From: Sclerotinia nivalis
Taxonomy: Eukaryota > Ascomycota > Leotiomycetes > Helotiales > Sclerotiniaceae
Length of the DNA stretch: 64,000 nt
Reading direction: 5' to 3'
Assembly: GCA_029531795.1 (NCBI GenBank)
Contig: JAPEIS010000008.1
Location: forward strand, 1,178,001 to 1,242,000
Positions 1 through 11,941 of this stretch are shown one piece after another (position 1 is the first letter of the stretch; every line of letters starts with the position of its first letter). The notes under the pieces were generated by a model, which was not told where the DNA came from, made no database searches, and saw only the letters and a list, made by a program, of their open reading frames with translations. Both the position numbers and the translations under genes were made by a program.

Positions 1-538
1 TTATTACTATGTGATATATAATATAACAGACCCAACCACCATTTTATATACATGTATCTCAATAATTGAGTGAAGGGGTAAAGAGAGGGAGTTCATGTCT
101 AGCACGGATATGGTATCGGTCGATGTTTAACAAATGTTTAGTCAAATAACAAGCCTACATAAACCTTTAAAATGAGAACCCAAATTTTAGCGCGACACAG
201 ACACTCAGTTTACTAGGTACGCAAGTAGGCATTTGTTTGATTCTCAAAAAAAAAATTGGAGGGAAATCTAAAAATCTGAACCCCCCCCCCCACTACAACA
301 CAACTTCATCGAGCTTCGACATTTTAAATAAAGAAAACTTCCATTCCTTCCCTCCAAATCCGTACTCTTTCGAATTTACGATTTATTACAATAATATCAT
401 CTACCTTCGAGCTTGTAAGAATTAAGGCGCATCGAATGCGCCTCGCGCCCAGCTTCATTACAACTTCCTAATATCCAAACGTTCCGATTCCTCGTCTTCA
501 TCAAAACCCTTCGAGTCTTCCACCCACATTTCACCACC
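1..538. other. Upstream region and 5' leader of the importin gene
   Basis: No gene is visible here. The stretch contains an 11-base C run at about 281-291 and an A run at about 246-255. The last part, from about 430, is pyrimidine-rich and leads into the importin start codon, as in many fungal promoters. Any gene to the left lies outside the window. Confidence 0.5.
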
Positions 539-3500
539 ATGTCTGTTCTCCCAGCAGATGCACATGCAGAGCTTGCACAGTTATTGTCTGCTTTGCAATC
601 TGCCGACAACAATGTTCGTTCACAAGCTGAGGAGCACTTGGGCAACAACTGGGTAGCCACCAAACCCGAAATGCTGTTGATGGGCTTGGTTGAGCAAATA
701 CACGGGTCCAACGATATATCTGTAAGATATATCACTAGCTCTTAAGATTCCAGGTACAGGATTATGCCACTAATTTCAAATACTTTACAGACCCGGTCCT
801 TTGCTGCGGTTATATTCCGTCGTATAGCTTCCAAATCGCGCAAGGCAGATGATAACAACTCAATCGAATTATTCCTGACCATCCCGAAGCAAGAAGCATA
901 TGCTATTCGACAAAAGCTCATAGAGGCATTAGGCCTCGAAAAGTCGAATCCAGTGAGAAACAAGATTGGAGACGCGGTTGCCGAAATAGCTAGAGAATAT
1001 TCCGATAATGGTATGATCCTTGGGCGCAGGATACAAGTTATGAATGCCAATCTAACATTTCACAGGTGAACAATGGCCAGAGATCTTAGGCGTTCTCTCT
1101 ACTCTAAGCTCTTCACAGGAACCGGGACAGAGAGAGATCGCATATAGAATATTTTCCACGACTCCTGGCATAATTGAAAAGCAACATGAAGATACAGTAC
1201 TATCAGCTTTCAAAAATGGCTTTCAAGATGGGGAAACAGAAGTAGGTTTTCTTAATTGCTGAATTCTAGGACAACGACTAACCATATAACAAGGTCCGCT
1301 TGGCAGCCATGGAAGCATTCACATCCTTTTTCTCTAGTCTCAGCAAAAAGTCACAACAAAAATATTACGGCCTTATCCCAGAAGTTCTGTCGATCCTACC
1401 ACCTTTGAAGGAAGCCTTGGACTCGGACAGCCTTAGCACAGCACTTGTTCAACTCATGAATCTTGCAGAAGTCGCTCCAAAGATGTTCAAACCATTATTC
1501 CACAATCTGGTCACATTCTGCATTCAAACGATCCAGGACAAGGAGTTGTCCGATATAGTTCGCCAAAATGCCCTCGAACTCATGGCAACATTCGCAGATT
1601 ATGCTCCAGCAATGGTGAAAAAGGATTCAAGCTTTGTAACAGACATGATCACTCAATGTTTGAGTCTCATGACTGATATTGGTGAGGATGACGAGGATGC
1701 ATCCGAGTGGAATTCTTCTGATGATGTATGATTAACTCCACCCAATCTTACGAAACGATGTACTGACTTGATTAGATGGATCCGGAGGAGAGCGATTTGA
1801 ACCATGTTGCTGGTGAGCAATGCATGGACCGCTTAGCAAACAAGCTCGGAGGAACAATCATCTTGGCACCTACGTTTAATTGGCTTCCAAGAATGATGCT
1901 CTCCGAGGCATGGAGAGATAGGCATGCCGCATTAATGGCCATTTCGGCAATTTCAGAAGGTTGCAGGGACTTGATGCTTGGGGAATTGCATAAGGTCCTG
2001 GAGCTTGTTGTTCCTGCCCTGAGCGATCCACATCCACGTGTGCGTTGGGCCGGTTGCAATGCTCTTGGCCAAATGAGTACCGATTTTGCCGGGACTATGC
2101 AGGAGAAATTTCACGAAACTGTAGTACGCAGCATCATCCCGGTTCTTAAGAGCCCGGAGCCTCGTGTCCAAGCTCATGCAGCTGCTGCTCTTGTCAACTT
2201 TTGTGAAGAAGCAGAAAAGAAAATCCTCGAGCCATACCTTGATGAATTATTGACTAACTTGTTCGCTCTCCTTCAAAGCCCAAAGAGATATGTTCAAGAA
2301 CAAGCTCTCTCTACTATCGCCACTATTGCAGACTCGGCGGAGGCTGCCTTTTCTAAATACTACGACACCTTGATGCCCATACTTTTTAATGTTTTGAAGG
2401 CGGATTCAACTAAGGAGCTTCGTTTGCTACGGGCAAAAGCAATGGAATGTGCTACTCTTATTGCATTGGCGGTTGGACGAGAGAGACTTGGCAATGACGC
2501 AACAGAGTTGGTCAAGTTATTGGCCACAGTTCAACAAGGTATTGTGGATGCGGATGATCCACAAGCTCAATATCTTATGCACTGCTGGGGACGTATGTGT
2601 AGGGTTATGGGCACCGAATTCCTTGGATATCTTGAATATGTCATGCCTCCTCTGTTAGAGTTGGCAAGTGCTAAAGCAGATATTCAACTTCTTGATGATG
2701 AAGAAGAGGTTGAGGCCGTTCAGGCACAAGAGGGCTGGGAGCTTGTTCCACTCAAGGGTAAAGTCATTGGCATCAAAACTAGCACTCTTGATGACAAGCA
2801 CATGGCAATTGAACTCTTGGTGGTTTACGCTCAGGTTTTGGAAGCCCATTTCGCCCCTTACGTAGAGGGTGTCATGGGGCAAATTGCTTTACCAGGTCTC
2901 GCATTCTTCTTCCATGATCCCGTTCGTGTTGTATCGGCGAAGTGTGTGCCCCAACTACTCAATTCTTACAAGAAGGCTTTCGGTGTTGAGTCTGCCGAGT
3001 TGAGAAATCTTTGGGCTGCTACAATTCCCAAGATTTTGGAGGTTCTGAGTGCCGAACCAGCTATTGATACACTTGCCGAGATGTATCAATGTTTCTATGA
3101 ATCGGTAGAGGTGATGGGTAAGAATTGCCTTAATCAGTCGCATATGGAACTGTTTATGGATTCTGCTATTTCTGCTTTGGATGATTACAAAGAACGTGTC
3201 AAGGCTAGAATAGAGGAACGGGCTGATGCCAATCGAGAAGAAGGTGATGAAGACTCTGAGGAAACACTCTACGCAATTGAGGACGATCAGACTCTCCTTT
3301 CCGACATGAACAAAGCATTCCATTGCATTTTCAAGAATCATGGTATCGCTTTCCTGCCCTCGTGGGAGAAACTCCTTACAACTTATTCGGCTTTCCTTTC
3401 AAGCGACGATCCCACACAAAGACAATGGGGTTTGTGTATCATTGACGATGTTCTCGAGTTCTGCGGTGATATGAGTTACAAATATATGGAACCTCTTATT

Positions 3501-4107
3501 AGGAACCCATTGATTGCTGGATGTCAAGATGCTGCACCTGCCAATCGTCAAGCCGCTACCTATGGTATTGGTGTCGCGGCCCACAGGGGAGGTTCACAAT
3601 GGACTCAATTTGTAGGCGATGCAATTGGGATTTTATTCGCGGCTACGCAAATTCCTAACGCGAGAGGCGATGATGACGTTTACGCTACCGAAAATGCTTG
3701 TGCTGCCATTGCTAAGATATTGCACTTCAACGCATCTGGTGTTGCAAATCAACAAGAAGTCGTTACAGCATGGATTGATACTTTACCTATTGTAAATGAT
3801 GAAGAGGCAGCTCCATACGCTTATCTTTTCCTTGCTCAGCTCATCGAACAGTAAGTCTATCTATTGAACTTGGATTGGTCTGCCACTAACATCACCTAGA
3901 CAAAACCCCGCAGTTACTTCTCAACCAGCCAAGGTATTTGTTTTCGTTGCTCAAGCTCTTGAAGCCGAAACATTACAGGGTCAAACAGCCAACAGGGTGG
4001 TTGAAGCTACCAAGAATCTCCTTGCGGCAGCAGGCTTAAATCCCACACATCTTTTGGCGCAACTTTCCCCTGAAACTCAAGCAACGGTTCAAGCATACTT
4101 TGGTTGA
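539..4107 (+). CDS. Importin beta-3 / Kap121 (Pse1)-type karyopherin
   Basis: Nuclear import receptor of the importin-beta family. Such proteins bind cargo signals and RanGTP through stacked HEAT repeats and move cargo through nuclear pores. Six exons join in frame: 539-721, 791-1010, 1066-1241, 1294-1725, 1776-3850 and 3900-4107. All introns are GT-AG and 49-69 bp. The product is 1097 residues, close to the usual length for Kap121/Pse1 (about 1,090). HEAT-like helical repeats run throughout, for example the stretch with PHPRVRWAGCNALGQMSTDF. An acidic segment (GEDDEDASEWNSSDD) falls at the exon 4/5 junction, like the acidic loop of importin-beta proteins, and a second acidic stretch lies in the C-terminal third. 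The C-terminus, ending QAYFG, is encoded by exon 6. The start is the first ATG after a pyrimidine-rich leader and opens directly into the family's N-terminal helix. Family assignment is strong; the exact orthologue name is inferred. Confidence 0.93.
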
Positions 4108-4498
4108 TCTTTCTCCTTGACTTGAGGTTGATATTCGACTTACACGGGTGGTTGAAGATATGAAATAAAGTTTTTGATGATAGAATGATACCACATGAGC
4201 ACGTATATTTTCGGGGTTATCTTTGGGATGGTTGGGGTAGCGGGTGGTTCGGATTTGGCTAGTCATCAGCATCACTCGAGAAGTTTCATGAGTGGATGAC
4301 ATAGTAGTAACATAGCGAGCGACTGAAGCTAGCTCTTATTTTTCTGAGGGAAGTAACAAAGGAATGTTCAGACCATTTCGTGTTTCAAATAGCGAAGTAA
4401 AGTCTGGATGCAGATGGACGGTGAGAGAGCAGAGAGAAGAAAGAATTTCTGATATGATGTGTTGACCCAAAAAGAGGGTTAGCGACAAATGATAAAGA

Positions 4499-4507
<9 letters not shown>

Positions 4508-4531
<24 letters not shown>
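4508..4531. repeat. Poly(A) tract, 24 A
   Basis: An uninterrupted run of 24 A preceded by six T (GTTTTTT). It lies about 400 bp beyond the importin stop codon. It could be the tail of a retroposed sequence or a plain homopolymer; no target-site duplication was recognised. Confidence 0.8.
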
Positions 4532-4993
4532 CCTTATCAGTACTTTATGAGTAAACTCGTGATATACTCGTGATATACCTAGTAGTCAAAAAGAGAGCCG
4601 GGTCCCTACATACAGATATAAAGAATAGTGTGAGGCTGAAGAGCGGTTGGCTTGATTTGGCTTGATTAGGCTTGATTAGTTAGTTGGAACTTAGCTTGGC
4701 TGGCATGCTTGCATGCATGCATTACGGATCATGGTGACGCAATACCGTGATGTGACTCTCGGGATTGGGAGGTCCGGGTGTGAGTGCTGTATGTGTTAGG
4801 GGAGATGGATTATATGGGAGTATATAGGATTGAAGGCTTTTGTGAGATTTTATAGGGAAAATGGAAAATGGAAATTGTTGTAAGATTATTTCTAGGTGTT
4901 GTTAGATGGGTTGGTGGGTAGATGGTGAGTGGGTGGGTAAAGTGTATGGGCAGCTGAGGTGTGAAGATTGAAGTTGAAGCTGTGATGAGGGAG

Positions 4994-5038
4994 GAGATGG
5001 TGATGGAGATGGAGATGGAGATGGGGATGGAGATGGGG
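4994..5038. repeat. GATGGA hexanucleotide array
   Basis: Imperfect tandem GATGGA/GATGGG units, about seven copies. On the minus strand it reads as a Pro-Ser repeat, which explains the open frame there. Confidence 0.8.
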
Positions 5039-6542
5039 GTGTGAATGTTTTTAATGTGGGTATTATTTTGATTTTATTTTGAGTTTTATCTTTTATTTTC
5101 TCTTGTTCGTACAACTTATGTCGGAGTGACATTCTTATGTACATACTCGGTGCATATTGGTGGTACTGAGTGTAGGAGTACCAGATGCCAGATGGGAATA
5201 GGTAGAGGTAGAAAGCCTTTATTTGTTTGTGGGGATTTATTGATATATTGATTGATCATATTGCTTGGGGTGTACTCTTTCACCAATTGAAGGATCGATA
5301 GCCGGGATGCTTTTGTACGAGGTAGAGAAATAATGATGCGTGCTTATCTTATGTAGATATTTGATGTGATATATCGAAGCATTATCAAGCCTCATCAAGC
5401 CTCATCAAGCCTCATTGTTAGAAAAAAGCAATCATTGCCTGGGTATTGGAGATTCTTGATACGAAATACTTGAAATACTTAAAATACTCGTAGGAGATAT
5501 CTTCGGGGATTAAGTGCATCATCTGGTTAGATCTTGAGATTAGAATTATATCTGTAACCGGTTTTTCTTGGGGTTTGTTGGATGATTGAGTGGGTGAATG
5601 GATGTTTTGGGATAATGATATATTAAAGATCACCGGTGGATGCTATGTATCTACTCAATTAAGAATTTATGATTTACGAAAATACCTTTTGTTAATATAA
5701 TTTTGAAGATCTTCTAAGTGTAGTGGGCTTTCATCCACCTACCAAGTACCCAGTACATTTATGCTGGTTAGATAATCAAAATATCTTTAAGTTTCCCATT
5801 ACCGACTTCTACTTCTATTTGCATTATCACACAATTTCATATCAATACATTTACATTTACTCGTACTGATTTCACATTAATTGATCGCCTTAACTTTCTA
5901 CTGTCAAACAAACTTTACTTTTCTGACACACAGCTTCGATAAAGATATTTTCTAATATTATATACTCTCAGTACATATATTGAAGAAAAGGGAGTTCCAT
6001 TTGTAAAATTCAATTATCAACCCACAATTCTCGAGTACAATATCCATAATATCCCAAATTACCGGTACTTTCAAACCCGATCCACTCATCAACCCATTCT
6101 TTGCCTTGCCGTAAGGTCCCCCGCAGATTTTCGGAACGAAAGACAATTTCAATTGCACAAAGTACACAAGCTTCACGAAATACAATCAAGAATCTTCCGA
6201 CGGAGAGACTGTCTTCGGAGAAGGGCTGGTGGATTTTGCGACTTGATCCACTGCGACTATACTCTGCGACTATCCTCTGCGACCTAGAAAAGATTATGGC
6301 AAGCGACAAGGCGCATACTTGATTGAGAAGGAAATCATAGGAATACGATAAATATATACGAGGTTTGAGTTTGCTTTTAAACAACTCTTCGAGGAGTTGA
6401 GGGTTTGTGGACTTGATTGAGTGAGGAGGAGATTTTACGGAAAGTCGACGGAGTTGTTCAATATTCACAGAGAGTCTGATTTGCCTTCGACATTCGAGTC
6501 TTATTCGCTTCACGCAACACAACCACGATAATAAAAGTGCAG

Positions 6543-6557
6543 ATGTCGCCATTATGA
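6543..6557 (+). promoter_or_regulatory. Four-codon upstream ORF overlapping the wc-1 start codon
   Basis: ATG TCG CCA TTA TGA begins 11 bases upstream of the wc-1 ATG. Its stop codon overlaps that ATG in the string TTATGAGC, so the two share ATGA. A ribosome starting at the first ATG would end exactly on the main start. This arrangement is known elsewhere to permit termination-reinitiation. The context before the upstream ATG (GCAG) is about as good as that of the main ATG (CATT). Whether the transcript includes it is unproven. Confidence 0.6.
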
Positions 6558-9500
6558 GCAATTTCTTTAATCCGCAGATAACCCAGGAGGACCTGCAACG
6601 GCAGGTCGCTCGGAGGAGGGCGCATTCTAGATCTTTGAGCATGACACAACCTCAGCAGCAGCAGCAGCAGCAGCAGCATCAACAACAACAGCAGCAATCT
6701 TCCGCCCAGAATAATGCCAATTCTATGAGCATGAATGACATGATGAGCGGTGGCGATAGCTTGGACGATATCATTATGCAAAATAATAACGAGTTACAGC
6801 GGCGGCAGAGTTACTCACAGACCTTTGCGCCAGATCATGATCGCAGATCTTCCATGTTGGAATATGGTAATATTGATTCAAGTATGGACGGTTTTCAGTT
6901 TGGTACCCCAACATCAGGTGCCGAAAATCCAATGTTACGACGACAATCGACAGGTGAATTGGATTTGAGTATGGTTTACCAGGGTATGGGAGCTGGAATG
7001 AATATGACAATGCCACAAACGCAGTATACGAACTCTGTGCAACCAAATATGATGGCTATGGATACAAATATGGGTTATCCGGCTTTCACAGGAGATATGA
7101 TGCCTGGTATGATGAGTTACGCTTCCATAGGGATGGAGGGTATGTCTCAAGACTCGCCCATGGGCATGTACTCGAACCACAACTATTCCCCTACGGTATA
7201 CGGAAACGATCCTATGGATTCTGTAACGTCGGAGATGTTTATGAGGGGTCCGGATAATATGAGAATAAGAAACTTGGATGATGATAATAACGAAGCGATG
7301 GCATCGTCATCCGGTATCATGGTCCAATCACCAAACCATATTGGCATGCCTCAAAATGTTGATTACAACTCTCCATCTACTTCAAATGCACCTCAAAATA
7401 TCTTGTCTCGAACATCCAGTACAGCTATGATTCCTACGACCTTAACATCTTTACCAACCTCCACAGCCATCGTCGCTGCCTCCCCACCCAGGCAAGATGC
7501 TACGGGAATATATTCCAGCACTGGATTTGATATGCTTGGAGCATTAATGAGAGTGGTATCGAGACCAAATAAAGTCATTAATATAGGTGCCGTCGATTTA
7601 TCATGTGCATTTGTTGTCTGCGATTTAAGAGAACCGGATTGTCCCATAATATATGTCTCTGATGTTTTTGAGAATCTTACCGGATATTCAAGACATGAAG
7701 TGCTTGGCAGAAATTGTCGATTCCTTCAATCACCAGAAGGAAAAATTCAAGCTGGTGAACGTAGGTTAGACACGGAGAATGATAAGGTCTATGAACTTAA
7801 GAAAGCCATAGATACGAGAACGGAAACTCAACAGGCCATTATTAATTATCGAAAAGGGGGTCAGCCATTTATGAATCTCTTGACGATGATTCCGATTCCT
7901 GCAAGTGATGACGATCCTACCCTTTCTTTGGTGGTCGGATTTCAGGTTGATGTGGTCGCAAACCCAAATAGTGTCAATGAAAAAACTACCGCTGGGAACT
8001 ACACAATGAATTACAAACAAGGCACATTACCAAGATATCAATGGCATCCACCTCAGCCACATGCTCGCCTACCAGATGCCGGTCAAACGATTAGTCGTGA
8101 TGATGTTAGCTCAGTATTAGCCTCATATGACAATGGTAGCGATCCAGAACTTACCAAGAGAATGTGGGAGAAAGTACTTTTGGAGAATAGTGATGATGTT
8201 ATTCATGTTCTTTCTTTGAAGGGCCTATTCATGTACCTTTCACCATCATGTCGTCAAGTCCTGGAATATGATTCGTCCGAGTTAATAGGAACTGCGCTCT
8301 CCTCAATCTGTCATCCTAGTGATATAGTTCCTGTCACTCGAGAATTGAAAGAAACATCACAAGGAAGTCCTGTCAATGTGGTATTCCGCGTTCGTCGAAA
8401 GAATAGTGGCTATACATGGTTTGAAAGTCATGGTTCTCTATGTGTAGAGCAAGGCAAAGGTCGAAAATGCATCATCATGGTTGGGAGAGAAAGGCCGGTA
8501 TATGCATTGGCTAGAAACGACTTAAATCGAAACGAAGGTCTCGGTGAGAATCAATTATATTCTAAGTTGTCGACATCAGGCATGTTTCTATACGTTGCGT
8601 CAAACGTTAGATCTCTCTTAGATCGAACTCCAGATGATCTTGTCGGTACAAGTATTCAAGCATTGATGCGTACTGATTCTAAGATTGAATTCGGTCGAGC
8701 ACTAGAGAAGGCAAGGACTGGAAAGATTGTTAAATATCGGCATGAGATTTTCAATAAACGCGGTGTTGTTCTACAAGCTGAAACAACATTATACCCTGGA
8801 GATGCATCAGAAGGACATAAACCCACATTCCTCGTCGCCCAGACTCGATTAGTTAAAAGTACACCTCGAAATGCTGCTACAACTACTGGAACTAGTGGCA
8901 GTACTCTTACTGGGGCGAACACAATGGTCATGAGTCCCGTGAATAAAACAGATATTCAAACTCCTGAAGGAACATCAAGCAATAGTTTGACTCGTTCCCA
9001 ACCTAGTCCATTTACCGAAGCTATGACACCAGGTTTTAGTAATGCAATTGCACCTGTTACGCAATCAGGTGGATGTGGACTTCCAATTGGATCTCAAGAT
9101 GAAGCATTAGCATCTGAGGATAATATCTTTGAGGAATTAAAGACAACACGTTGTACAAGTTGGCAATATGAACTTCGACAAATGGAGAAGAATAATCGAA
9201 CGCTTGGGGAAGAATTAGCGATGCTAATAAATGCGAGAAAGAAACGAAAGCGAAGAAAGTTACCTGGTAACGTTCAACGAGATTGTGCTAATTGCCATAC
9301 TAAAAGCACACCGGAATGGAGAAGAGGACCGAGCGGAAATCGAGATTTGTGTAATAGTTGTGGATTGAGATATGCGAAATCGGTAAGTCGCGATGGTTCT
9401 GAAACCGCACTTACGGCTGGTCAAGTTATTGATCATTCATCATCCTCTACACCTTGAAGTTGACTTTGTTGAAAATCCCCGCTTCAATTCACGATTTTTC

Positions 9501-10346
9501 TATAATTCTCATCGGGAAAAGAATTCGAAAGTTCTCAGTGGATAATTTCAAAATCAATGGCGGGTCAAGGTGCCTTTTCGCTTATCCGCTCTCCGCTATG
9601 CGAGAAATACATTTAAGCACATGGCTGCTTTTCGCCCTTCTTTGCTCTACAATTGTTCTTTAGTTTGTGTTCTTATCAATCCCATCGCATTAATTACACG
9701 GCACACGACACTAATTTCATATCTTCTAAATGTTCAGCAAGGTCGCATTTCTTCGCGCGCTTCTAAACGTAGTAGAGATGATGCGTCGAGCAAAACCTCC
9801 AATTCCCCGATTCATTCGAGTCCTTTACAGAATGAATTATCGCAAAAATCACAATCTTTAAATCCGAATTTGAATATCAATCCTGGAAATATGACGGACG
9901 ATATGAATGATCCAAGGCCTCGGAAAGTTTTGAAGAAATTACATTCGGGTGATAGTGCGGAAAGTGTAGGGAGTATAGGTACGGCAAGTCAGGGGAGTGC
10001 GAGTGGTGGTGGAAAAGGAATTATTGGACATGGAAATATAGGTGTGGGAGGAATTAGTAATGGAGGAGTAATGGGAAGTGGTACGGCCGTTCCGGCATCT
10101 TTGGGTGGAAGAACAACGGTGGAGAGTCAACCAGTTCATGCTAGGAGTTTGGGATTCAATGAGGGAGGTGTTAGTGGGATCACAAATATTGAGGAGGGTA
10201 GGGAAGGATCAGGGACAAGTTCGACGAGTTCAATAGGTTCCATGGTTAAAGGAGCTCTTAGAAATGAGGAGAATTCTGTCGAGAGAGGAGAAAGGGAGAT
10301 AATGAATGAACAGATTGAACGATATGGCGATGATCTTTCTTTTTAG
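6554..10346 (+). CDS. wc-1: White collar-1 blue-light photoreceptor / GATA transcription factor
   Basis: Flavin-binding blue-light receptor and transcription factor, partner of WC-2 in the white collar complex; acts in the nucleus on light-responsive and clock genes. Exons 6554-9382 and 9738-10346 join in frame to give 1145 residues, close to Neurospora WC-1. In order: poly-Gln (about 34-48); Met/Asn-rich region; LOV domain (about 345-470) with the photoactive cysteine C388 in GRNCRFLQ; second PAS (about 545-655); third PAS (about 676-755); basic stretch RKKRKRRK (about 894-904), a likely nuclear signal; GATA-type finger C911-X2-C914-X18-C933-X2-C936; Ser/Gly-rich tail. The intron (355 bp, donor GTAAGT, acceptor TTCAG) falls just after the finger. 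Exon 2 resumes with the Arg-rich segment QGRISSRASKRSRDD, which matches the family better than read-through. Retaining the intron would give a 967-residue protein lacking this tail. Confidence 0.95.
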
Positions 10347-10913
10347 GATGAATAATCATTAAGTTTATTTTCTGCATAGCAAGTTTTGCTAGTGGGTTTT
10401 TGGGTTGGCTGGATTGGGTTGGGTTGATTGACTTGACTTGGGTTGATTGACTTGACTTGGGTTTCATCGTGGTGCGGGCGTATATTGTTGATAGGGTATG
10501 GAGTTAAGGACCTGGTGGCGTGGCGTGGTGGGAAATATTTTGGGCTAGGCTGGGTGGGTGGAAAGGATTGGAGTGGTCTTAGATTCTTTATACTATTGGC
10601 TTTTACGAGCATTTTTTTCTTGTGGGAGAGGGATTTGTGAGGAAAAAGAAGAAAATGGGGGTGAGAAATGGGGATGGTATGGGAGATGAGGGTTTTGACG
10701 GTGATGATGGTTGAGATGGTGATGGTGAAGATGATGTGATGATGAGAAACGGGGAATAGAATGATAATTAAGAACTTAAAGGACTTGAAGTAAAAACTTG
10801 AAGTAAGAACTTGAAGTAAGAACCTGAAGGCTATGCTATACTATACTATAGTATATTATATCAGATCACTAGCAAGTCTCTGATAAGACTATGAGAATTG
10901 ATAAAAGTTAATT
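10347..10913. other. wc-1 3' flank, low complexity
   Basis: No gene is visible. It contains two tandem copies of GGTTGATTGACTTGACTTG at about 10422-10459, a GATGATG-rich stretch near 10700, and four copies of an ACTTGAAGTAAGA-type unit at about 10780-10828. It ends at the ATACT target duplication of the solo LTR. Confidence 0.5.
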
Positions 10914-10964
10914 ATACTTGTTGGTATCACTCCGGTGATACTATTCGCATAATACTATTGTAGT

Positions 10965-11085
10965 TGTTGGAATACGAAATGTAGAGTTGCAAGTGTGTGT
11001 AGTTCTTATTGTAGTGTAGGTTCTATGGAAAGCTTATATATGAGGTTATACGGCGAACAGGATGCTGACTCAGCAACTTCCAACA
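10965..11085 (-). repeat. LTR of the TRIM-like element (3' LTR in element orientation)
   Basis: 121 bp, TGTTGGAA...TTCCAACA. It differs from its partner by very few bases (for example TTGCAAG here against TTGTAAG in the other), which suggests recent insertion. Confidence 0.9.
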
Positions 11086-11408
11086 TCCCCCCATTGCTGA
11101 AGTCCTCAAAAATGAAGCTATTCCCACTTTCCATATGCTCAAAAATCATAAATCCTGTCTAGGCCTCATTAAAAACTGCAATATCTAGTCTCCTGTGGAG
11201 TTCAATATTTGCAGGAAAGAATGCCTCTGACGTATCAATCCCTTAAAATCCTTTGAAGAATGATGATTAGCTAGGTATTCAACCTCTTTATTCTTTGAAA
11301 GAATAGAAAACAATCTCTTTACTTTCGTAGTAGAAAACAGTATGAAAAATAATAATCAATCAGGTATTCAACCTCTTTACTCTCGTAGTAGAAAACAACC
11401 ATATCCTT

Positions 11409-11615
11409 TCAAATTGTACCATATTGATATTCATCCTTCTGGGAGTCTTCGATACCATCTGCGAAGCTAGCTTTAGGGCTAGGATTTTTATTTTTTATTT
11501 TTTTCTTTGAAATCTCTTCCTCGGAACTCGATTCGGATAAAGAGGTATCTGATTCGTCCTTCGGTTTCTTCGATTTCTTCGTAGATTTCGACTTCTTTGT
11601 GGATTTCGACTTCAA
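11409..11615 (-). CDS. Small Lys/Ser/Glu-rich ORF inside the TRIM-like element
   Basis: 68 residues starting MKSKSTKKSK, then an acidic Ser-Glu stretch and a second Lys patch. It has no recognised domain. It could be a gag remnant or be non-coding. It lies about 200 bases downstream of the primer-binding site in element orientation, where gag would begin. Confidence 0.3.
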   Translation of the reverse strand: MKSKSTKKSKSTKKSKKPKDESDTSLSESSSEEEISKKKIKNKNPSPKASFADGIEDSQKDEYQYGTI

Positions 11616-11798
11616 TTTCTTTTATATATTAAGCAAATCAACAATGTCAGTAAACTTTATTAGTTTCTTTCGTTGAATAGATAATACTGTTTCATTTAGA
11701 ATAAATGCTTTTCCTTTTCTTATTTTGATTCGTAATTCTTCTTGATCGATAATGATTGTACTATAATAACGATGGATGGTGTAATCGTATCAGTAGAA

Positions 11799-11820
11799 GT
11801 GCAACGCGGGCCTCATAACC
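11799..11820 (-). other. Primer-binding site, half-tRNA initiator-Met type
   Basis: The plus strand reads GTGCAACGCGGGCCTCATAACC directly against the LTR. That looks like the D-stem to anticodon half of an initiator methionine tRNA (anticodon CAT followed by AACC). Copia of Drosophila and yeast Ty5 prime reverse transcription from such half-tRNAs. The match is judged from general knowledge of the tRNA, not from an alignment. Confidence 0.6.
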
Positions 11821-11941
11821 TGTTGGAATACGAAATGTAGAGTTGTAAGTGTGTGTAGTTCTTATTGTAGTGTAGGTTCTATGGAAAGCTTATATATGAG
11901 GTTATACGGCGAACAGGATGCTGACTCAGCAACTTCCAACA
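11821..11941 (-). repeat. LTR of the TRIM-like element (5' LTR in element orientation)
   Basis: 121 bp direct copy of the LTR at 10965-11085, followed on the plus side by the GTAGT target duplication. Confidence 0.9.

Larger units (their letters stand above)
4108..6542. other. Intergenic region: importin 3' flank and wc-1 upstream region
   Basis: No supportable gene. The first few hundred bases are the importin 3' untranslated region. The rest is AT-rich with several simple repeats: a 24-A run, a GATGGA-type array, and three copies of a CTCATCAAGC-containing unit at about 5387-5414. The distance to wc-1 allows a long promoter and leader, as expected for a light-regulated gene. A short upstream ORF (ATG at about 6296, 8 codons) sits in the presumptive leader. 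The minus-strand Pro-Ser ORF at 4902-5144 is a by-product of the GATGGA repeat. Confidence 0.5.
10965..11941 (-). mobile_element. Non-autonomous copia-type (TRIM-like) LTR retroelement, 977 bp
   Basis: Two direct repeats of 121 bp (10965-11085 and 11821-11941) are nearly identical; both start TGTTGGAATACG and end CTTCCAACA. The element is flanked by GTAGT at 10960-10964 and 11942-11946. Orientation is minus: on that strand a primer-binding site follows the LTR at 11821-11941, a G-rich polypurine tract (AATGGGGGGA) precedes the other LTR, and the LTR has a TATATAAG box. The internal 735 bp has no reverse transcriptase, integrase or protease. It holds only a 68-residue Lys/Ser/Glu-rich minus ORF (11409-11615) of unknown role. 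It must depend on proteins from an autonomous relative. Confidence 0.88.

Noticed and set aside
4902..5144. Minus-strand Pro-Ser repeat ORF
   Set aside because: Translation of the GATGGA array.
6101..6322. ORF in the wc-1 leader
   Set aside because: Lacks an ATG start and shows no domain; most likely untranslated leader.
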